Assembly: GCA_902728285.1 (NCBI GenBank)
Contig: CACVBU010000513.1
Span: 341,992 to 405,991 of the forward strand
Origin: Clytia hemisphaerica
Taxonomy: Eukaryota; Cnidaria; Hydrozoa; Leptothecata; Clytiidae
DNA length: 64,000 bases
Direction of reading: 5' to 3'
Shown here: positions 57,257 to 64,000 of the stretch, one piece after another
Numbering within the stretch: the stretch's first letter is position 1
Layout: every line of letters starts with the position of its first letter
Notes under the pieces: generated by a model
What the model saw: the letters and a program-made list of their open reading frames with translations, nothing else
What the model was told of the DNA's origin: nothing
The model's database searches: none
Program-made: the position numbers and the translations under genes

Positions 57257-59941
57257 CTTTGTGAGGTGTATCCGAAGTGTGACAATATACGTCATGACAC
57301 GAGAGAGGGTATTATTTGCTTTGATTGCATGGAAAAACAATATTGGTTTTATTTGGCATTCAAACATTTAAGGTTTTCAACAGATTTTTCTCCATAAGAG
57401 ATGAGACTTTAAACTCAAAATCGGAGGGAAACGAAAATTAAAGGGGTCATTTGTGGTTTAACGCAGGTAAGATTCGAATTACAGGGAGTGAAAATTGTTC
57501 TTAAACCAGACCAGATGGAGTAAGGAAGTCCATGTCTTGTAAGTCCATTCGTTTAACAAAAGAACAAAGTCCGAATTTTATCAGTCAAATGTATGAGTTG
57601 TTGAAACACACATACCGACAAAAAGAAGATTTTCCCGATCATAGGAGAACAAGTATAGTATCTGAAAAGAGTCCTTCATCTAAAAATTCATGGTAACTGA
57701 CCAAGGTGTATTTATAACCCTGGTCTAAATCACGTGTTGACAGCTCCCTCACATCAGAATTTTCACATTGATAAAATTGGAATATGAATTCCAAACAACA
57801 AAATAATTAAATATTCCAGGATAAGTATCCACCCGACCGATTGCCCATGGACTATTTACTCCCTAGAAAAATACCCCTGAGGAATTTACCCTCAGGACAA
57901 ATGCCCTTTAGGACAATTTTCCCTTAAAAAATAATCACAAAAATACCAAAAAAAAATTGACTCCAAGCACACAGTACTTTCATTATCTACAAGCAAACAT
58001 CATTTTCCATTCCCCAGTAGCAACACATCCATCAAAGTATGAAAATTCCTTCAACCGTCGCTATTTTCACAGTTACATCTCTTAAAACAAGAAACAATTG
58101 AATCAACATACAAAACCATCCATCAAATGGACATGTCCTGAACGACCGCGCGTCAACGAATGAACGACTGTGCGGATGTCTTATGAACGTTCTATTATAA
58201 GGTTTTGTTTATGTTTTAGACGATACAATTAAAAAAAAGTAAAACAAATGGAGGCAATGTTTATAAATACAATATTTGCTCGTTTATTCAGAGATTAAAG
58301 TCTTGTTTATATTGCAAGCCCGTAATAAGGCTTTGTTTAGATGACAATCTAAAGTAACCAACTTTATAAGAACATAATTTTGTTATTTTGAGTGATTATT
58401 GGATAGACCAAATAGGTTCTAAAGCCTGTTAGAATCAAAAATTTGATTCGAAGTGAGGTTCCTCTATTGTCTCAAAACATATTTAATAAAAAAAACTCTT
58501 CGGAATTTCACAAATCTCGTATTTATTGTAGACCTCATAAATAACATATACAACGTTTCTGTGCTTATAAAGGAATGATTCGCCCTAACATTTGGTATCC
58601 AACTTTTTTCTTTGAAGCCTTAATTGTGAATAAAACCCTTGTTTATAAACCAGATTTGTTTCATTTTGTGATATTTATCATACTTTCACATAGAAACAAA
58701 GTTTATTTTTAATTCGATTAAAGGTCCGATTGACTCATCTCAGATGACCTTTCATAGTCTTGGAGCAAACAATAAAGTCTCTTTATGAATTCATATATCA
58801 CGATTCTGCCTCAAACAACATCTCCCAGGACAACAGTTAGTTAGAACACCCCTATGTTAAAGACCAAATGGGACCCCCGCCAACTGGAAAATTTGGGAAA
58901 ATTTGGCCAAAGTTTTGGTCCCCGTTGGGAAAAATATCATACAATTCAGCCCAACCGGGAAAATTACTTTCATTTCATTCCCATTTAAATTCAATTTAAA
59001 AATGTAACACTCCAAAACCATCCCCGCTGGTTCGGAGCTTGGAACAATGGATTTTATATCCCCACTTGGATATCGATAGATTTTTATTCTCGAAAAAGTT
59101 CGTCCGGGGCAGTGAGACAGGGGTGTGTTAGATACATGCGTGTAGGGAAACGACAAATAGCCGATGAACCTAAGGATTGCGTTTGACATTACTTTGGATA
59201 AATGATATCAAAAATTGAAATCATTCATGTACCTCCAATCAGCTCCAATATGCCATTGAACGCAATCCCATTGTAAAGTAAAATTGATAGGCGTACAAAC
59301 AAAGGTCGATTACTAATTCCAATTATGTTTTTCCTTCCATAAACAATATCTAAATGATATGAAACTTCATCTTTAAGTTTTAGCCGTACTGACTCTGCTA
59401 ATTTATGTCAAGATAGCTGAGGGATATTTTTACTGGAAGCTGGAATACGACAAAACTCAAAAACTCAGTTTCAAACCATCTTCAGGAGAAAACGATTTTT
59501 TACTTCAATTCATTCTTCATTTTCTTCATGTTCTAATCTTCACATAAAGGATATAAAACTTAATTGCTTTTTGAAAGACGGGTTCATAATTATCACCCAG
59601 ATGGCGCTTCATTACATAATGGATAAGATAAGTAGCGACATGCGCGCCGGAAATACCATAATTTGAATTACATATCTTGAATTACATATCTAACTATAAT
59701 AATCAAAACTTGTATTTTGGAATCACGTAAGGCATTTCTGTCTTAGAGGTAATGAGGTACAACCGAAGGCTAGTGGCGGAATATTCAACCTTCCGGCTTG
59801 GCAAGAAAAGTCGCAAGATTTGGGCTGGTATTCAAACAACGAATTTAATCTACAGCTTGCATTGTTTCACATGATGCGTTTCTTAAAGCCTGACAGTATG
59901 AGTGTTACTATCAATAAAACCTCATTATTGCTTAGAGGCTT
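57257..59941. other. Presumed KANK intron sequence
   Basis: No convincing exon apart from the mini-exon just downstream. It holds the family D repeat at 58840-59129 and a short degenerate ACCCTCAGGACAAATGCCC repeat at 57870-57930. Confidence 0.4.
58840..59129 (-). mobile_element. Repeat family D, copy 2
   Basis: Left TTAGAACACCCCTATG and right AGTGAGACAGGGGTGTGTTAG are inverted. Interior CAGCCCAACCGGGAAAATTAC and AAACCATCCCCGCTGG match 14092-14325. Confidence 0.7.
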
Positions 59942-60200
59942 GGGGTCTCAATCACAGATTTCTGTAATGCCCAAAGAGCTAGATAGAGTGCCTTAAGCAT
60001 TTCCAAGCAAAAAAGTGAATATCGCAAAAAGTTGTTGCTATTGTTTTTGAAAACCCGTGAAGCTTCTGATTGGTCAAGCGCTGAAATTCTATTGTAATAT
60101 CACGTGACCTAGGTAGAATTTCCCATCGAACCACGGGCGGCACACTTTTCAGCTAAATCGCACCATCTAGCCCTTCGGGCTTTTATATCTATGGTCTCAA
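59942..60200. mobile_element. MITE family AGCCCTTCGGG, copy 2
   Basis: GGTCTCAATCACAGATTTCTG at the left faces GCTTTTATATCTATGGTCTCA at the right. The interior matches copy 1 (49849-50109). It ends about 45 bp downstream of the exon 60245-61825 donor. Confidence 0.85.
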
Positions 60201-60244
60201 TGCTCTATAAACCGAGAAAAAAAAATAAGGAAAATGACTCTTAC

Positions 60245-61825
60245 CGATATTTTTGGAATAGCAAAATCCTTTGGCACTTCATGATCCATTGAACATTCTT
60301 CAATTGTGACATATTCTTCTTCAATATATGGTGGTTCAGAATGAGTTGTTTTCCTTGGTGCATCTTTGGAGATTAGTTCGATTCTGTCTGGTGCTTGATG
60401 AACGGGTACAGCGTATTCTTTTGTTTGCAGGACTTCTATGACTGGCATTTTAGCAACACGAGAATGTTGTTCTACTGCTGCTTTATTAGCGTTTGGGAAA
60501 TTTTGTTCGTGGTCTGAAGGCCGAGATGTTAAATTATGTTCTAGCGGTTCATGACTTAATAAGGAGTCAGGTTGTTGAGCGGATTGAGAGGATGGTGAAT
60601 ATTTCTGAAAGGATTTACTCGAGGGAGGTGATATTTTTCGTATCAAGCCTTGATTAATTGGTGATTGCGGTGTTGGTGGTTGTCTGTGTGATGGAGTGGA
60701 AGTGGTTTTGGGTTCTTCTGGTTTGATAGAGAACTTGAATGAATTTTGAGACGGCGAACCTTTGGTTGAAGGACTGTATGAATGCTGGTTTGTGAAATTA
60801 TTGGGTGCTTGATATTCATCTGCTTTGTATAAAAGTTTTGGAGATGTTTGACTGGTTGAGGTTGCAAATCTAACGACTGTAGATGGTTCTGCTACTGGTG
60901 AATGATTTGGTGGAGGCACAGGATGAATAGCACGACTTTTGCATTGTATAGGTGAAGGTTTTTGGATGCCTTCTTGCATATTTTGTATTTCGAGTGTGGA
61001 TGGTCTCAGACGCTGTGAACGATTACCACTAGAGGTTTTATCGGAGTCATTGATTGGTGATATAGTTCTTTCTATGGAGGTGACAGATATTGATGGTTGA
61101 GAAGAATGTGTATATTTGTTCGGTAGAATGTCTCTTCCCAGGGATGAAATTAACGGTTGGGATGAATGCTTCATTGTAGGAGACATGGCACTTTCTGAAG
61201 TGTTATCAACACTCTCTTGTGACGAGAACAAATCACTTTTATGAGCGTTTCTTAACAAATAGATCGCTTCGAGAACCTCCATTTTCATACCACTCGCAAT
61301 TTCGAGATCGCTTAAGGAGTTCTGCCATCCATCTTCGAGTTCTGTTGACAAAGCTCGGCGCCGTAACTCACGACATATGTTTTGAATCTCGTGTCGGCTG
61401 AAAATTTCTTCTCGTCTTAAATGTCGTTGAAGTCTTTGTTGTATTATATCATACATTGTTTCGAAATTTTCACTTTGGAAGTTTTGGGTTTCATCTTCGC
61501 TTATGCTACTGGAGCTCTCAACACTTGACTTTCTTTCCCAGTACGACTTCTGATAGTAAGGATGATTTGTATTAGTATTTTGTGTGGGATATCGAGGCAC
61601 TAACGGCGTTTTTTGTTCGGGTGGAGGCATGTTCGGTTGACTCGATGCCCTGCGTAGATGTTTGTGTTCTCGATTGCCAGCATGGTTGAATAATTGAGAC
61701 GCAGCTATTGTTTGGATGTCCGAGACAACTTTTTGCTGGTTGTGTAAATTCTTGGCTCGTTTAAGCGAACTAAAGTCACGTGTCCAGTTGTTTGTCCGGT
61801 TGTTATGGTGACGTTCAAGAGACAT
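60245..61825 (-). CDS. Large 5' coding exon, probably the KANK N-terminus (527 aa)
   Basis: An uninterrupted 1581-nt frame from ATG 61825 (MSLERHHNNRTNNWTRDF) to a GTAAGA donor after AIPKIS, phase 0. A 5'UTR acceptor (TTTTTCTTCTTTAG) lies at about 61961, so an untranslated exon precedes it. The protein is Ser/Pro/Gln-rich and disordered, apart from a helical, charged segment of about 80 residues (YDIIQQRLQRHLRREEIFS through LEAIYLLRNAHKSDLF, about residues 124-200). No known domain is recognised. The donor needs further exons, and the next minus-strand exons are those of KANK with matching phase 0, so it is most simply its first coding exon (total about 1.75 kb of residues). It could instead be a separate gene whose later exons I missed. 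Confidence 0.7.
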
Positions 61826-61960
61826 TTTGATTTGCGTTGGTAAGTTGAGTTGGATTTTTAAGTTGATGAGGTTTCGGGCGGTTGTTGGCGGAGGGTGGGA
61901 TTTACCGCCTCAATAATACATTGTTATTGTTTTTCCAATCATTTGTTTGTTGGTTGTTCT
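61826..61960 (-). other. 5'UTR part of the first KANK coding exon
   Basis: 135 nt between the acceptor and ATG 61825. It includes CGCCAACAACCGCCCG-type GC-richer sequence. No upstream ATG of note. Confidence 0.5.
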
Positions 61961-62778
61961 CTAAAGAAGAAAAAGAAAAAGACTTTAGTTTATATCATTC
62001 AAAACTTTACTAAAAAATCCATCTATAAAATGACATCCCAGTCCCAAACAAGAGGGCTTTACTCCCTCTAGAATCACATATAGTTATCTGCCTGATTGTT
62101 ATCTTCATCTGAAAAGCCAAGAAGGTCATAAAAAGTTGACAATAATTCAACCGTAAATTACAATAAATACCGCAAAAAAGCAGTTGCGAGGCGATAAACT
62201 AAACATTGTGATAAATGACTTCGAAAACATGTCAGAATATTTTGAAGTCATAATAGACATTTTGATTACGTTACAAACATCACTTGCCTCGTTTTAACTT
62301 ATTGCCGTGGTGATTTAATTCCAGCAGATTTTAATAAAACTACTTTCTAATCATAAAAAAATCATTTAATGTCTCAAGGGATATAATCACCATGGTACTT
62401 GTTTGATTATGAGACAAGTGATGTTCGTGACGTAATTTATGGTCTATCGCAGTAAAAGATTATCTTATCAAATACTTGAAACATCCTATTTTCTGGTCAA
62501 CAATAAACAAACTGATCTCTGGACAGGCTTGAGTAGTTAATCTATTCATTGTATATGCCCTGAATTCCAATATTCTCCTTTTTTGGACCAATAAACAGTC
62601 TTGACCCCAAGCTTCGATTCGCCCTTCTTTATGGATGAACCTATTCTAATGTGTTTAGATCGAAAAGGTATACAACAGAAGCAAAATACTCAATCTAACA
62701 CTCTAATTTTAGTGAATTTAGCTTGTTAAAGAAATACATGCCTGTCTCTCAATTTCAGCTTCGCTAGGGCTATAAGTT

Positions 62779-62994
62779 CCTTAAAAGAAAAAATTTTGGT
62801 GGCGGAAATTTAACTTGGTAGTTGAAGAATATTTTTCGTGCTCGAAAATCGTTTTTAAAATAAGCTAAAACTTTTTTTTTTAAACTTGTAATTTGGCGGA
62901 TGGCGGAAAAAAGGAATTTTGGCGGGAGCATAATTTAGCAAATTTTGGGTAAATCCACAAAATTTTCTTTTCACCAGAGTATCTCCCTTTAAGG
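62779..62994. mobile_element. MITE family CCTTAAAGG, copy 2 (diverged)
   Basis: CCTTAAAAGAAAAAATTTTGG at the left faces TTTTCACC, CTCCCTTTAAGG at the right. Interior GGCGGATGGCGG matches the copy at 36084-36406. Confidence 0.7.
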
Positions 62995-63566
62995 TAAATC
63001 CAACTATCACTAAGGCTCCTCAAACACAAAAGCTTGATTCGAATCTCTTTCAGTTTTAGTTGCAAATAAGCCATCTTACAACAAACCTAATAGCCGGCAC
63101 TTTTGTAGAACCAGTCCGAACAGTACAACGTCAGAGTACTTACTTACAGACTAGAGAGCTGCAACCTTGAACATTTGAAAGTAGCTCAACTGCGTTTTTC
63201 AGTATTTAAAATAATTTGAAAAACAAGACATTCCTATCACATAAAATGATGGCAACGAGAGTTCCAAAGAGAAAACTAAACATAAAAAAAACTACAAATT
63301 CACTTCTTGAGTTACAAGCAAAATAAACCTTATCAACCAGCCTTGCAAAGTAAAACGTTTTCATTATACGAACGTGTTAAATAAAGAAATCACTATCAAA
63401 AATTGAATGCCGTTATTTGACAGGAAAATAGCATGTTTTTGAGGATCTAATTTCAAATGACTTCCCTCTTCTCAGATTCTGTAGGTCGTCAAATTGCAAG
63501 TTCTTTCAAGTAGATTGATATTTTTGAGTGTTGATTGCTTATAAGACGTAAATCAAAAAAGTCATT
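62995..63566. other. Upstream or intronic sequence of the minus-strand gene
   Basis: No exon or promoter motif recognised. Confidence 0.35.
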
Positions 63567-63796
63567 AAAGATTTTGTTTTTAAATAAACGTGATATCGTT
63601 TGCTTACTCATCAATTTTAATTTACAAGCTTTTTCACATTGGATCGACACGGATGTGGAGCAAGATTGATTAGAAAGAGGAAAAGAAAAACATTTTTTGT
63701 TTATATCAGCACAATATAACAATAGGAAGACACTGTCCTGATATCAAACATGTGTCTGATATGAAACAGGAACACTTATGTAAAAATAAAACCTTT
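63567..63796 (-). mobile_element. MITE family A, copy 3 (intact, minus)
   Basis: About 230 bp in reverse orientation. It begins on plus with AAAGATTTTGTTTTTAAAT and ends ACATAAGTG-complement then AAAACCTTT. It matches 6648-6869 over its full length. TA flanks both ends if the first base of the TIR is taken as shared. Confidence 0.75.
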
Positions 63797-64000
63797 AGGA
63801 TTGGAATAGAATCACCATGGAAAGTAAGTCTACAGTAGAATGCCCAAAGCTTGGGACTTACAATACTATTTTCTTACATCTTGGCTCAAAGCCGTCGTAT
63901 ATTTAACGAAAAAAGTTTCTGTCCAACAAAAGGGTGTCCCGAAAAAAGGTCGTGTGTCAGAACACAACTACAAGTAGAAAGGTTTTTGTGTGTGTATGTC

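Overview
This is metazoan nuclear DNA, AT-rich, with spliced genes, long introns and dense miniature inverted-repeat transposons (MITEs), LINE remnants and SINE-like pieces. A 65-base run of N at 14997-15061 shows it comes from a scaffolded assembly. The gene content (Shaw-type voltage-gated K+ channel, CUB-domain membrane protein, profilins, a KANK-type ankyrin protein) points to an animal. GC content, the retrotransposon type and the profilin sequences suggest a marine invertebrate such as a cnidarian or another non-vertebrate. I cannot fix the phylum from sequence alone.

Layout: (1) 342-1974, plus strand: the last two exons of a Kv3/Shaw-like potassium channel; its 5' part lies outside the window. 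(2) 4132-9019, plus strand: a complete-looking six-exon gene for a 451-residue type I membrane protein with signal peptide, two CUB domains, one transmembrane helix and a proline-rich tail. (3) About 9.6-33 kb: no convincing host gene. It holds many inverted-repeat elements, a satellite-like tandem repeat, two LINE 3' remnants, a 515-bp tandem duplication and two promoter-like patches (a CCAAT array near 16.1 kb and a GC-rich/NRF1-like patch near 30.0-30.3 kb). (4) 33.5-41.7 kb, plus strand: three profilin genes, each with a single coding exon and a predicted splice acceptor 9-11 nt before the start codon. (5) 45279-56721, minus strand: a KANK-family gene with one ankyrin repeat per exon. A large phase-compatible exon at 60245-61825, and perhaps a 63-nt mini-exon between, probably form its 5' end. 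(6) 62-64 kb: upstream or intronic sequence with further MITEs.

The genes do not form a pathway in the operon sense. Profilins (actin monomer binding) and KANK (cortical actin and adhesion) both act on the actin cytoskeleton, but co-location is probably incidental. The richest non-genic signal is the set of MITE families, several with clean target-site duplications (TA, TTA, and one 9-bp). The richest protein-level oddity is the KANK middle region: a Cys-x-x-Cys module repeated about five times, inside which an 11-residue unit is amplified eight-fold with exact 33-nt periodicity.
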